From NCBI GenBank assembly GCA_039638595.1, contig JBDIWM010000014.1, positions 1-43,276 on the forward strand: 43,276 bases of DNA. Reading direction: 5' to 3'. Made by a program: the position numbers and the translations under genes. The notes beneath the pieces were generated by a model. That model was not told where the DNA came from. It made no database searches and saw nothing but the letters and a program-made list of their open reading frames with translations. Of the stretch, positions 1-9,160 are shown piece after piece; position 1 is the first letter of the stretch, and every line of letters begins with the position of its first letter. This DNA comes from Atribacterota bacterium (GTDB lineage Bacteria; Atribacterota; Atribacteria; Atribacterales; Caldatribacteriaceae).

Positions 1-2
1 AC

Positions 3-92
3 CAGGAAGCAGAGGAAAAAACCCGGGTGGCATTCCAGAGAATACAGAAAAAGACCCTGGAGAACCTGTTGAAGCGGATGGCGCCGGAATGA
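3..92 (+). CDS. 3' end of an unidentified gene (partial)
   Basis: An open frame enters from the left edge and ends in TGA at 90-92. The 29 visible codons encode a charged, helix-prone tail rich in Glu, Lys, Arg and Gln, compatible with a coiled-coil C-terminus. Another frame stays open to 112, but its glycine/proline-rich translation looks like a shadow. No function can be assigned from so short a piece. It lies 65 bp upstream of the FIST-GGDEF gene on the same strand and could be cotranscribed with it. Confidence 0.45.
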   Translation, partial: QEAEEKTRVAFQRIQKKTLENLLKRMAPE

Positions 93-157
93 TACAACGA
101 ATGCTTAGATGAAAAGAGGCCAAAAAACGGTGAAAAAGAGTTTTTCCAGAAAAAACC

Positions 158-2215
158 ATGGGGTATGGCGATCAGAAAGCAATGAAAGCCGGTTTGGGAT
201 GGAACATCCAGTCCGATGAAGCCCAGGCTTTGAGCGAAGCGTTATTCCAGGCTACCAAAATGAGTGGCGAACCCCGGATGGTGTTCCTCTTCGGTACACG
301 GGAGTACAACCCCTCCATAATCCAGGAAGCTCTGCGGGAACTCACCCCTCAGGCGAAGGTTTTGGGGTGTTTGAGTGAGGGAGTTATTGCCGAAGGTGAG
401 TGTTTTCACCAGGGAGTCGTGGTCCTCACCCTGAGTGGGGATGATTTTGCCGTGGACACCTTGACTTCCCCGAAAGAGTTAAGGGACCCATACCTCATGG
501 GAAAAGACCTGGGGAAACGGGTTCTGGAGGCGGGATTCACCGCAGGAACCCTTTGGATTCTGGTTAACCCCGATCTGGAAGTACCGCTTCTTCTGCAGGG
601 AATGTATGCCCTCCTGGGACCTCGGTTTGTCTATCTGGGAGGAGGAACCAACTCCCGGCCGTGGACTGAAAAGAAGGGGAATGGAGGTCTGGTGAGTCTG
701 GCGGTTTTGCAGGGCATCGACATCCATTCTGCAGCCAACCATGGGTGGATTCCCACCCGGGAACTTCTTTTGGTTACCAAAACCAAGGGGCAGGAAGTGA
801 TGGAAATCGACGGGATTTTACCTCTGGAAGCGTACCAAAAAAGAATCAGGGATTTTACCCGGGAGGATTTCCCCCGAATGGGAGCTATGTACCCCCTGGG
901 ATTTCCCAATGTGTGTGGAAAATTCCTCATCCGAGATCCGGTTGCGTTGACCCCTGAGGGAGGGATGAAGTTTGTCGGTAGCCGCATTCCCCAGGGAGCA
1001 GTGGGGTACATCATGCAGGGGGAGAAAGAAAAGATTCTGGCTGCGGCCGAACAGGTCGCTCAAAAAGCCATCTCCGAAATCAGGGAACCGGTCTTCGCCC
1101 TGCTTTTCGACTGCGTGAGCCGTCCACTTTTTTTAGCGCATGACTTTCCCCGGGAACTGGCTCTGGTGAAGGAGAAACTCGGCGATACCCCCCTGTGCGG
1201 ATTTTTGAGTTACGGTGAAATCCATTCCTATGGACGGGCGCCGGTATTTTTAAATAAAAGCGTGGTGGTGGCCGTCGGAGGGAAAGGAATCCAGAAGACT
1301 GGCGACCTCATCCAGCCCCGTTTATGTCCAATTGAAGCAGAACTGGCCATCCTCCACGAGATTTCAGCCCTTTCCCTTTCCAGCTCACCGAGAGAATTCT
1401 TTGTGGAACTGGTGGAACGGGCAGTGCGTCTTTTAGGAGTACAGCGAATGGGTTTACGCCAGATGGTCAATGGCCAACCGGAGCTTCTGGCTTCCTGGGG
1501 ATTTCCCAATAGCGAAGATTTAGAAAGGGAAATCTGGAAAAAAGACTCCCGCCATTTCGTTTTTCATTTCAGAGAGGGAGCACTCCTTTTTTTGGAGGCT
1601 CCCTGGGAACTTTCCCCCCGTGAAGAACGCCTATATACCATCTTTGCCCGGAGGGTGGAAGAAATCCTCCGTGAAGCGCAGAAAGCCGAAGAAAACGTTC
1701 AGCGGATGCAGGAACTGGAACACCTCTCCCTCAGTGACGAACTCACCGGCCTTTATAATCGAAGAGGCTTCTTTGCCCTGGCTGAGCACCAACTCCTGGT
1801 AGCCCGGCGCAGTGGCAAGAGGGTGGGGATTTTCATGATGGACCTTGATGACTTCAAGTGGATTAATGACTCCTTTGGACACGCCATAGGAGACCTGGTG
1901 TTGTCTGAATTTGGACGCATGCTCCAGGAAGCGTTCCGGAAGTCGGATATTCTGGCCCGGATTGGGGGAGACGAGTTCGCGGTATTCGTCCTTGATATCG
2001 ACGAAACCAAAATGGAGAAAATGCTCTCCCGCCTGCGGGCGCTGGTGACCAACTGGAACGCCAGCAATCAGTATCCCTACAGTCTTGATTTTAGCGCTGG
2101 CTGGGTGATTGTTCCTCCATCCCAGGCGCGAGAAGTCCGGGCGTTACTCCATGAAGCCGACCAAGAGATGTACCGGGAAAAATACCGGAAAAAAGCATCA
2201 AACCCTCCTTTTTAA
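158..2215 (+). CDS. FIST sensor domain diguanylate cyclase
   Basis: A 685-residue soluble protein. Residues about 40-215 match the FIST N-terminal domain and about 220-375 the FIST C-terminal domain (ending near GFLSYGEIHSYG), a sensory module thought to bind small ligands such as amino acids. A weakly GAF-like segment (about 395-510) and a short helical linker follow. The GGDEF domain starts at DELTGLYNRRGF (about 526), with the catalytic GGDEF at 603-607. RKSD at 594-597, five residues upstream, fits the RxxD inhibitory site, so active cyclase with product feedback is predicted. There is no membrane segment or signal peptide. The start is uncertain: an in-frame TGA at 131 rules out anything much further upstream, neither ATG 158 nor ATG 182 has a good Shine-Dalgarno, and 158 is the longer choice. 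The 3' end faces a membrane GGDEF-EAL gene on the other strand. Confidence 0.9.
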   Translation: MGYGDQKAMKAGLGWNIQSDEAQALSEALFQATKMSGEPRMVFLFGTREYNPSIIQEALRELTPQAKVLGCLSEGVIAEGECFHQGVVVLTLSGDDFAVDTLTSPKELRDPYLMGKDLGKRVLEAGFTAGTLWILVNPDLEVPLLLQGMYALLGPRFVYLGGGTNSRPWTEKKGNGGLVSLAVLQGIDIHSAANHGWIPTRELLLVTKTKGQEVMEIDGILPLEAYQKRIRDFTREDFPRMGAMYPLGFPNVCGKFLIRDPVALTPEGGMKFVGSRIPQGAVGYIMQGEKEKILAAAEQVAQKAISEIREPVFALLFDCVSRPLFLAHDFPRELALVKEKLGDTPLCGFLSYGEIHSYGRAPVFLNKSVVVAVGGKGIQKTGDLIQPRLCPIEAELAILHEISALSLSSSPREFFVELVERAVRLLGVQRMGLRQMVNGQPELLASWGFPNSEDLEREIWKKDSRHFVFHFREGALLFLEAPWELSPREERLYTIFARRVEEILREAQKAEENVQRMQELEHLSLSDELTGLYNRRGFFALAEHQLLVARRSGKRVGIFMMDLDDFKWINDSFGHAIGDLVLSEFGRMLQEAFRKSDILARIGGDEFAVFVLDIDETKMEKMLSRLRALVTNWNASNQYPYSLDFSAGWVIVPPSQAREVRALLHEADQEMYREKYRKKASNPPF

Positions 2216-2360
2216 GGACGCTCACTGGCCTCTTTGTCGATTGCTCCTCCAAGCCTGCTTTTCCTGCAAACTGTCCTTTTGGTGACCATCCCCTCTTTTT
2301 GTTCCACACTCGGTCTAAAAGAGCTCCAAAAACCTTCCACGGACAAACGCCACCACCTGC

Positions 2361-5300
2361 TCACAGCTTCCAGGGAGAAACCAGAATCCTCTCCAGTTCC
2401 TTCGGGGGAAGTGGCTGGTAGTAGTAAAATCCCTGCACCGTTTCACAACCCTCCTTGAGCAAAAACACAACCTGTTCCTCGGTTTCCACCCCTTCGGCGA
2501 TAACCTGGATATTCAGGGAACGGGCCATGCGAATGATTCCTCTCACAAGTTCCTGGTGGTTGGGGTTATCCGGGAAATCTTTGAGAAAAGAGCGGTCAAT
2601 CTTAATCCGGTCTACTGGAAGGGTTTTCAGGCGGGTGAACCACGAATACTCCACTCCAAAATCGTCCAGCGTAACACCGACTCCCAGGCGTCGCAGAGCG
2701 TGCAAAATTTGGCTCGTATGTTCTGGATCATGAAGGAACATGGTCTCCGTAATTTCAAGGTCAAGATACCGGGGGTCAAAGTCAGTTTCAGTCAAAATTC
2801 GTTCCACCTTCCTGACCAGTTCCGCATCCCGCAGCTGGGTGGTGGAGAGATTCACCGAAAGACGTAACGGGAAAGCGCTTTCCTTCTGCCAGCGTACCAC
2901 CTGTGCGCAGGAAACCTGCAATACCCACTCCCCGATGGGTACCATGAGGCCAGTTTGTTCAGCCAGGGGAACAAAAGTTCTTGGCAATACGATTCCCATC
3001 TGGGGATGATTCCAGCGCAAAAGTGCTTCCACCCCCACGATGTTCCCCCTTCGAGCGTTCACCTGAGGTTGATAGTAGAGGAGGAATTCCTTTCGTTCCA
3101 GAGCCCGGTAAAGCCCAATAATCAAATTTTTCTGGGCAAGAGCCTGTTCTCTGATTTCCAATGAACAAAAGGCATACCCGTTTCCCCGCTGACCCTTCGC
3201 CACGTACATGGCAAGATCTGCGTTTTTGATGAGGTCTTGGGGTGTTTCCCCGTCCTTAGGGTACTGGGCAATCCCGATACTGGCGGTGAGAAAGAACTCC
3301 TGGTCTTCAAGAACAAAGGGTTGTCGAAACGATGCCAGAATTCGTTCCACCACAGGTAACACCTCTTCCAAATAGTCAAGCTGGGGAAAGAGCACCAGGA
3401 ATTCATCACCTCCAAAACGGGCTACGGTGTCCTGCTCCCGTACACACCGCATCAGGCGATGGGCCAAATGCTGTAATAATCGGTCGCCCACTTCGTGTCC
3501 TTCGGAGTTATTGATGGTTTTAAAATCGTCAAGGTCCAAAAGGAGGATCCCCAACACCTTCCCGGTTCGCCGGGCCAGCTGGATTGCTTTTTCCAGGTGT
3601 TCCCCGAAAAGAATCCGGTTGGGAAGCCCGGTGAGGGAATCGTACAGGATAGCATGGTGGAGGTGCTTTTCCTGAATGATCCGCATGAAGGCATCCGTCA
3701 TCCGGTGAGAAAGGACCCGAATCAGGTCCGGACACGATGACTCCCGACTGCTCCCATTTTTGATCCCACACCCCAAAAACCCCAGAATTTCCCCGCCTCT
3801 TTTCACCGGTTGAAGGAAGACCGTTTCCACACCTACCTGAGACAGAAACTCCCGCTCAAGGGGTGTTCCTGAAAAATCCACGGTGAATCCCTCCCCACCT
3901 TTTCCTTTCTCTAAAAGCAGGGCAAAGCCCGAAAAATCTGGGAATCCTTTAGGACACCCCTCCCCGTAACACCACCTCGACACTTCCATCAATTCTTTCC
4001 CCACCGGAGAAAAGAGGAAAAACGAGCTACGATGGAAACAACCGGAGTAACCCATTGCCTGAAGAACTCTGGGGAATCCCTGTTCAAAATCGGCGTAATT
4101 CAAGTCGGCAAGCAAGGTCGACAACGTTCCCACCACCTGTTCTCGTTCGAGCTGAATCTGGCTCTGCCTGAGACGCCGTCGGTACACCCGGTGGACATAC
4201 AAGGAGAGGACAAAGAAAAGGAGAAACGAAAAAAGGAGAGTCTGGAAGTTCACTAATCCATCCGCAGGCAGAAACGGCAAACTCCACCGCCACAAAAAGA
4301 GGAGGATTCCCCCCATGAGGGCCCCTTGCAACACAAAGAGGAAGGGGTTACTGAGAAGAACTGCCACCACCACCGCGGTGAAGAAAAAGGAAGCGTACAG
4401 GACTTCACCCAGGAAGTGTACCCGGGGAGCAAGAAGAAGAGCAATAAAAGAAACGAGTCCCACATAGAGGAGGTCTCGCACCGTTTCTTCTACATTGAGC
4501 GTCCCCAAATAGTGGACAGCCATCCCCAGAAGGATAAATAACGCTCCCCAGGGAAAAGCCGTCTCTAAAGGATACCGAAGCACCAAGTGGGTGTACAGGA
4601 CGTAGGCCACCCCATCGAGAACATACACCAAGGAAAGGAAGGAGTAAAGGCGAATCTTCTCCAGTCGGTCCAGGATCTCCCCCTTCTGGGCTCCTTCAGA
4701 ACGCGTGGGAAGTGAAAAAAAGACCTGCCGGCGAAACATGGTGACGTAAATCACGATGAAGGGGAAAAGGATGAGTATCGGTGCAACCGGAGGGTAATGG
4801 ACCCGAAAAAATACCGCCACGATTCGATCCATCGTCCAGGCCACGATAAACACCACCAAAATGGCACTGGCTATGGCGTAAGCCTGTCGCCTGATGCGAG
4901 CTTCCTTCGCCCTCTTTCCCCACCCAAAGAGGAGCATCACCCCAAGGAGAATATAAACCGCCACATATCCACTGTAAAAATCGTTCCAGAAGTGTGGGGC
5001 CGGTAAAGCCACCCAACCAAACGGTGTCTTCTCAAATCGGTACAGCGCCTCCGAAACTCCTGACCAAAACCCAAAAACAAGGATGTTGACCCCGGCCGGA
5101 AGGTACAACCACACCGGAAACCACCTGTTCTTAAGCCATCGACTCTGACTGACCGTAAGCACCCAGTGGAGGAAAAGGCTACACCCTATCGTCCGTCCCA
5201 CGGCGGCAACTCGAACCCAAAAAAACGCCCGCTCATAGCTTGAAGCCACCTGCACCATGGCAAAACCAAATGCCCACAGAGCAAAGCACATGAACATCCC

Positions 5301-5423
5301 ATGGGCAAAGTAGAGCTCTGGGTCTCTCCGAAAGTGACTTACGAGGTACACAGCCAGAAAATAGGCCACACTGAAAGAAGCAAATGAAGCCAGGGCCAGA
5401 AGGCTTCCTCCAAACGACTCCAC
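2361..5423 (-). CDS. Membrane GGDEF-EAL c-di-GMP signalling protein (paralog 1)
   Basis: A 1020-residue protein. The N-terminal ~420 residues are mostly hydrophobic: a 7TM block like the N-terminal sensor of some histidine kinases, then a second multi-helix block. A GAF-like domain (about 430-570) follows, then GGDEF (671-675) and EAL (799-801). REQD five residues before GGDEF is an intact RxxD I-site. EAL catalytic features are present: EALLRW, the Asn of NLS, Glu of ITET, the Asp pair 920-921, Lys of RIKIDRSF, Glu of AEGVET and Gln of VQGF. Loop 6 is odd: DDFG is followed by VEYSWF instead of the usual T/V-GYSSL, so phosphodiesterase activity may be altered. Start is GTG, with AGGGGG eight bases upstream. 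The gene at 9571 encodes a paralog of the same architecture. Confidence 0.92.
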   Translation of the reverse strand: MESFGGSLLALASFASFSVAYFLAVYLVSHFRRDPELYFAHGMFMCFALWAFGFAMVQVASSYERAFFWVRVAAVGRTIGCSLFLHWVLTVSQSRWLKNRWFPVWLYLPAGVNILVFGFWSGVSEALYRFEKTPFGWVALPAPHFWNDFYSGYVAVYILLGVMLLFGWGKRAKEARIRRQAYAIASAILVVFIVAWTMDRIVAVFFRVHYPPVAPILILFPFIVIYVTMFRRQVFFSLPTRSEGAQKGEILDRLEKIRLYSFLSLVYVLDGVAYVLYTHLVLRYPLETAFPWGALFILLGMAVHYLGTLNVEETVRDLLYVGLVSFIALLLAPRVHFLGEVLYASFFFTAVVVAVLLSNPFLFVLQGALMGGILLFLWRWSLPFLPADGLVNFQTLLFSFLLFFVLSLYVHRVYRRRLRQSQIQLEREQVVGTLSTLLADLNYADFEQGFPRVLQAMGYSGCFHRSSFFLFSPVGKELMEVSRWCYGEGCPKGFPDFSGFALLLEKGKGGEGFTVDFSGTPLEREFLSQVGVETVFLQPVKRGGEILGFLGCGIKNGSSRESSCPDLIRVLSHRMTDAFMRIIQEKHLHHAILYDSLTGLPNRILFGEHLEKAIQLARRTGKVLGILLLDLDDFKTINNSEGHEVGDRLLQHLAHRLMRCVREQDTVARFGGDEFLVLFPQLDYLEEVLPVVERILASFRQPFVLEDQEFFLTASIGIAQYPKDGETPQDLIKNADLAMYVAKGQRGNGYAFCSLEIREQALAQKNLIIGLYRALERKEFLLYYQPQVNARRGNIVGVEALLRWNHPQMGIVLPRTFVPLAEQTGLMVPIGEWVLQVSCAQVVRWQKESAFPLRLSVNLSTTQLRDAELVRKVERILTETDFDPRYLDLEITETMFLHDPEHTSQILHALRRLGVGVTLDDFGVEYSWFTRLKTLPVDRIKIDRSFLKDFPDNPNHQELVRGIIRMARSLNIQVIAEGVETEEQVVFLLKEGCETVQGFYYYQPLPPKELERILVSPWKL

Positions 5424-5469
5424 ACCCTCTACCCCCTATCCACGGTCGCCTATTCTCGATTTGGCTCTT

Positions 5470-5496
5470 ATTATACCAGTTTTTCCCCGCTGTCAA
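5470..5496 (-). promoter_or_regulatory. Promoter of the paralog 1 GGDEF-EAL gene
   Basis: Read on the minus strand, TTGACA (5496-5491) is followed by TATAAT (5475-5470). The spacing is only 15 bp, but the -10 is preceded by TGG, giving the extended TGn form. It lies about 47 bp upstream of the GTG start at 5423 and is nearly back to back with the tRNA-Glu promoter. Confidence 0.6.
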
Positions 5497-5523
5497 CCAC
5501 TTCATCCAGGGATACCCATTCTA

Positions 5524-5552
5524 TTGACAGAAAAAACCCACAATCCTATAAT
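5524..5552 (+). promoter_or_regulatory. Consensus sigma-70 promoter of tRNA-Glu
   Basis: TTGACA at 5524-5529 and TATAAT at 5547-5552 are separated by exactly 17 bp, a perfect match to the housekeeping consensus. The expected transcription start (about 5559-5561) falls on or within two bases of the mature tRNA 5' end, leaving almost no leader for RNase P to remove. Confidence 0.88.
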
Positions 5553-5560
5553 GATGTTGT

Positions 5561-5635
5561 GGCCCAATCGAATAGTGGTTAGTTCGGCGGGCTCTCAATC
5601 CGCAAGCCGGGGTTCAATTCCCCGTTGGGCCACCA
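5561..5635 (+). tRNA. tRNA-Glu (anticodon CTC)
   Basis: A complete cloverleaf can be drawn. The acceptor stem pairs GGCCCAA with TTGGGCC, followed by discriminator A and a genome-encoded CCA. The D arm holds AGTGGTTA. The anticodon stem is GCGGG/TCCGC, with loop CTCTCAA presenting CTC. The T arm is CGGGG/CCCCG with TTCAATT. The cognate synthetase gene gltX lies in the same window at 13243-14724, but is not adjacent. Confidence 0.95.
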
Positions 5636-5779
5636 TGAAGGTTGATCCTCTATGTCCATGGGTCATCAACACCGCTTTCGAGTTGAAATCTGGCAGCGAC
5701 AAATGGAGGAAGATCGCCACCCTCTCCTCTTTCTGGTCCTGACCACAGAAAGGGTTCATGAATACCCCAAACTCCACCT

Positions 5780-7090
5780 TCACTCCGCAGCACGGGGCGA
5801 TTGCTCGAATTGCAGACCTTCACCGGGAGAGTAACGCGCCTCGAGGCGCTTCAGGAGAACATCATAAATTAGTTTTCCTCCCAGAAGGTCAGCGACCACA
5901 TAGGCAAGAAGACAGGTGAGTGCTATGACCGGAAGGTGAGACCAGGAACCGGTGAGTTCAAGGATTAAAAGGATACCGGTGAGGGGTGCTCTGGTAATGG
6001 CCGAAAAGTACCCGGCCATACCCAGAGCCACGAAGTCCAGGGACATAACTCCGGTGAATAGCTTTCCCCAGAGTCCTCCCAGAAGCGCTCCGATGGTAAG
6101 GAGGGGGAAGAAAATTCCCCCTGGCGTAGAAGAAGCATAGCTTCCCATGGTGAACCAGAACTTGACGAGCACAAGCAGCAAAAGGGCTGACCACGGATAT
6201 GGGTCTTGAGGCAACGAAGCGATGAGGTGGTGTCCACCACCTAAAACCTGGGGGAAAACAAACCCCAAAACTCCCGCCAAAATAAAAATCGGAACCGGCT
6301 GAAAAGATGGGGACACCCACCGCAAGCTCAGAAAGAAGTCCTGGGTTTCAAGGAGCACCCGGTTGAACACCACACCCAGAACGCCCAAAAGAAGCGCCAA
6401 AAGGAGAATCAAACCATACTGATGCAGCGGAAAGGGATGTTCGAGGTGAAAATCGAGAATAGGCTCCATCCCGAAGACACTCCGGGACAGGACATCTGCG
6501 GTGAGCGATGCAGTCATGGAGGCAACCAGAACGAGGGACGAAAACCCCCGGTGCAATTCTTCCAGGGCAAACACCACTCCGCTTAGGGGGGCGCCAAAGG
6601 AAGCCGCAATCCCGGCACTAGCTCCAGCAGTGACAAAAAGAGGGATTCTATTTCGATCACGGCGGTACGTTCCCCACCCCTGCCCAACCATAGCCCCAAT
6701 TTGTACCGAAGGTCCTTCCCGGCCCAAAGACAAACCGGCCCCTATTCCCAGCAGCCCTCCCGCAAATTTGACGAGGAGAATTCGCCACCATACCGAGGGA
6801 AGGGCACCCTGCAAAACCCCTTTCACATGGGGAATGCCACTCCCCGCAGTCAGCGGTTCCCACCGGACCATGATACCAACTGCCCATCCACCAAGAAAGA
6901 GAAAACAAAAGAACAGAAATAAAAGGAACCGGTTCGAAGAGGCAGAGAGCCGGAATAACCCCGTCCACCGGGCCACCATCTCAAGACCAAGTCGATAGCA
7001 AACCACCGCCCCACCAGAGAGCACACCCACCAGTATTCCGTCTACAAGTCCCCCTACCCTTTTGCGACTGCGTCTTTTGGAGATGCGCAT
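5780..7090 (-). CDS. CLC-family chloride channel/antiporter
   Basis: A 436-residue polytopic membrane protein with the hallmark CLC segments: GSGIPHVKG near residue 85, GREGPS with the gating glutamate at E125, and a GGIFFPLL segment in the second half. ALEELHRGF places E178 at the position of the internal proton glutamate (E203 of E. coli ClC-ec1), which argues for a Cl-/H+ exchanger rather than a passive channel; this is inference from alignment by eye. No cytoplasmic CBS domains follow, as is usual for short bacterial members. The start ATG has only a weak AGG upstream. It sits 15 bp behind the DUF362 gene and is probably last in a three-gene minus-strand operon. Confidence 0.92.
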   Translation of the reverse strand: MRISKRRSRKRVGGLVDGILVGVLSGGAVVCYRLGLEMVARWTGLFRLSASSNRFLLFLFFCFLFLGGWAVGIMVRWEPLTAGSGIPHVKGVLQGALPSVWWRILLVKFAGGLLGIGAGLSLGREGPSVQIGAMVGQGWGTYRRDRNRIPLFVTAGASAGIAASFGAPLSGVVFALEELHRGFSSLVLVASMTASLTADVLSRSVFGMEPILDFHLEHPFPLHQYGLILLLALLLGVLGVVFNRVLLETQDFFLSLRWVSPSFQPVPIFILAGVLGFVFPQVLGGGHHLIASLPQDPYPWSALLLLVLVKFWFTMGSYASSTPGGIFFPLLTIGALLGGLWGKLFTGVMSLDFVALGMAGYFSAITRAPLTGILLILELTGSWSHLPVIALTCLLAYVVADLLGGKLIYDVLLKRLEARYSPGEGLQFEQSPRAAE

Positions 7091-7105
7091 CGGCGAAACC
7101 TAATC

Positions 7106-8218
7106 TTAAACGTGTTGCAGTTCGTAGGTTCTTTTTCCCAAACCCAGTTTTTCCGCATAGTCCAGTTGCGTTTGCCATAACGCTTCTGGATGGACATCGA
7201 GAAGTTTATCGGTTCCCGGACCGAGCGCGTTTTTCAGCTCAGTTCCCGGTAAACCCTGGGAAGCTTGGATGAAGTCCGCAGAAGCCTGGTCAATGGCCAA
7301 AAGGTCGTGACTCCCCAGGATGCCCACATCGGGAATGAGGGAGGCATCGTGCCAGGGAGCACAGTCGCAGTCGGGACTCACGTCGGTGATGAAGTTGATG
7401 AAGGCACACTTTCCCTTCTTTCCTTGCAAAACCCCTAAGGCATATTCCACCATCCGTTCCTGAAGCAGGGCACTCGAAGAGGACCAGGATGGCTCAATCG
7501 CTTCAGTGGGGCAGTAGAGTAAACACTCCGCACAGCCAATGCACAGCTCCCTCTTGAGTCCAGCCTTTTTTCGCTCATTTAAAAAGAGGGCCTGCGTAGG
7601 ACAGTGCCGAATACAGCGCTGGCAACCAATGCATTTCTCTTCCTGAGGTTGAGGGAAAAAAGTTTCTCCGTGCTGCATCTGTTTTCCAGCCCGGGAGGCA
7701 CAGCCCATACCGAGGTTCTTGATGGCTCCTCCCAAACCTGTTTCCATGTGTCCTTTGACATGGGTCAGCGCGAACAAAAAATCGGCTTCATGGATAGCCC
7801 GGGCGATTTTCACGGTTTGAAAGTGGTTCCCCTCAACTTTCACCTCCACCTCGTCATTCCCCCGCAAGCCATCGGCAATGATAAGCGGTGCTGGCACCGC
7901 TGGATACCCAAACCCATGGAAAAGAGCCGTCTCCAGATGGTCCACGGCGTTATGGCGAAAACCCGTGTAGAGGGTGTTGGTATCGGTCAAAAAGGGTTTA
8001 GCCCCAGCTTCCCGGATGGCTTCCACGATGGAGCGGACGAAAACCGGCCGGATGAATCCGTGGTTTCCCCGTTCCCCAAAATGGAGTTTCACCGCCACAA
8101 AGTCGTTTTTTGCCACTTTTCCTTCCACCAGATGCCGGGTGAGCTTTTTTAAACGCAAAAGAACCGAATCGTTTTCACTCGTAGCGCGCAAGCTCAAGAA
8201 GTACACTGGAACAGACAC
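7106..8218 (-). CDS. DUF362 family protein with two [4Fe-4S] motifs
   Basis: A 370-residue protein. The N-terminal half fits DUF362 (KLHFGERGN near residue 45; a conserved VKGHMETGLGGAIKNLGMGC stretch in the middle). A ferredoxin-type insert follows with two cluster motifs, CIGCQRCIRHCP and CIGCAECLLYCP, each CxxCxxCxxxCP, so two [4Fe-4S] clusters are predicted. It is usually annotated as an uncharacterised Fe-S centre protein; a redox role is plausible but the substrate is unknown. There is no signal peptide or membrane helix. Start is GTG with an ideal AAGGAGG eight bases upstream. It lies between the exonuclease gene (39 bp gap) and the CLC gene (15 bp gap) on the same strand. Confidence 0.88.
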   Translation of the reverse strand: MSVPVYFLSLRATSENDSVLLRLKKLTRHLVEGKVAKNDFVAVKLHFGERGNHGFIRPVFVRSIVEAIREAGAKPFLTDTNTLYTGFRHNAVDHLETALFHGFGYPAVPAPLIIADGLRGNDEVEVKVEGNHFQTVKIARAIHEADFLFALTHVKGHMETGLGGAIKNLGMGCASRAGKQMQHGETFFPQPQEEKCIGCQRCIRHCPTQALFLNERKKAGLKRELCIGCAECLLYCPTEAIEPSWSSSSALLQERMVEYALGVLQGKKGKCAFINFITDVSPDCDCAPWHDASLIPDVGILGSHDLLAIDQASADFIQASQGLPGTELKNALGPGTDKLLDVHPEALWQTQLDYAEKLGLGKRTYELQHV

Positions 8219-8257
8219 TGGTTTAACCTCCTTCAGGTCGATTTTGCCGAATTCATT

Positions 8258-9160
8258 TCACCCATGCAGGGACTTTAAATAGTCGATCAATCGGCTGGCC
8301 CCATCCCGGGTGAGCACTCCACTTTCCTGAAACCAAACGAAAATCTGGCGGGCCGCCTCTTTTTCTCTCCCCTCCAGCCGGCTTAAGAGCTTCGCCAGGT
8401 AGTCAATCTGCCGTTCGCTGGGAAGGTTCACCTCTTCCTCCCCTATATAGGGCAAAAGCCGCAAATACAAAAGGGCAGTCATGAGCGCGTCGTTACAGTT
8501 ATACCGGGCGATTTCCCGGTATCCCCCACGTAAAAACACCTCGTGCACTTTTGACCCATCCATGGTGCCCTTACCGATTTCAATCCCAAACCGCCGGGCA
8601 ACGAAATCCAGACTCAATCGTTCCCCCTCTCTGGCAAAAAGGAACTCCACCAAATCAAGATGAAAATCTCCTCCCCTTCCGTAACGGGAGAGCTCCAGTT
8701 CTTTACGCACCGGAAGGTTATATAGCATGCTTCGCAAACGCAGAAACGGCAGGTCAAAGCTCCGCCCATTATAGGTCACCAGCCGCTCGCTTTCCTGGAT
8801 TTCCAGATTAAAACCCTCTAAAATCATCCGCTCCCCATCCGCCACATCCCTGGGAATCTTCACACAGGGCACCGGATGGTAGTGAATTTCAATCTCTTCC
8901 CCTCCCACGGTTTTCTCCTCCACCCATGCTTTATCCTCTTCCTTTGAGAGGTAGTACACCACTCCCTCTTCAATGTGGTCATCCGCAACATGCACCAGGG
9001 CCAGAGCAATCACATGGGCCAGAAAAGGATTGAACGATAACCCCCGCTCCACCTCTTCGTCGGTCTTTTCCCGTCCCCGATTTTTTAAGTACTGATAATC
9101 GGGGTACTCCAGTTCTTCCATAAATCCACAGGTTTCAATATCAATCACTGCAACACGCAT
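8258..9160 (-). CDS. Predicted 3'-5' exonuclease (PolB exonuclease-like, RNase H fold)
   Basis: A 300-residue protein with the three exonuclease motifs of the DnaQ/PolB superfamily: DIET at residues 6-9 (ExoI), YNGRSFDLPFL (ExoII), and YNCND with the ExoIII tyrosine/aspartate pair. HLDLVEF and RRFGIE between motifs II and III are typical of the predicted PolB-related exonuclease family (DNA_pol_B_exo2). The last ~60 residues look like a helical C-terminal extension. The ATG at 9160 abuts a GGAGG with almost no spacing; a GTG four codons downstream would be better spaced, but would leave only one residue before the ExoI aspartate. Likely first gene of the exonuclease-DUF362-CLC operon. Its DNA or RNA substrate cannot be told from sequence. 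Confidence 0.85.
   Translation of the reverse strand: MRVAVIDIETCGFMEELEYPDYQYLKNRGREKTDEEVERGLSFNPFLAHVIALALVHVADDHIEEGVVYYLSKEEDKAWVEEKTVGGEEIEIHYHPVPCVKIPRDVADGERMILEGFNLEIQESERLVTYNGRSFDLPFLRLRSMLYNLPVRKELELSRYGRGGDFHLDLVEFLFAREGERLSLDFVARRFGIEIGKGTMDGSKVHEVFLRGGYREIARYNCNDALMTALLYLRLLPYIGEEEVNLPSERQIDYLAKLLSRLEGREKEAARQIFVWFQESGVLTRDGASRLIDYLKSLHG

Noticed and set aside
5595-5783. A 62-codon minus-strand open frame next to clc
   Set aside because: It overlaps the tRNA-Glu gene and has no ribosome binding site or domain.
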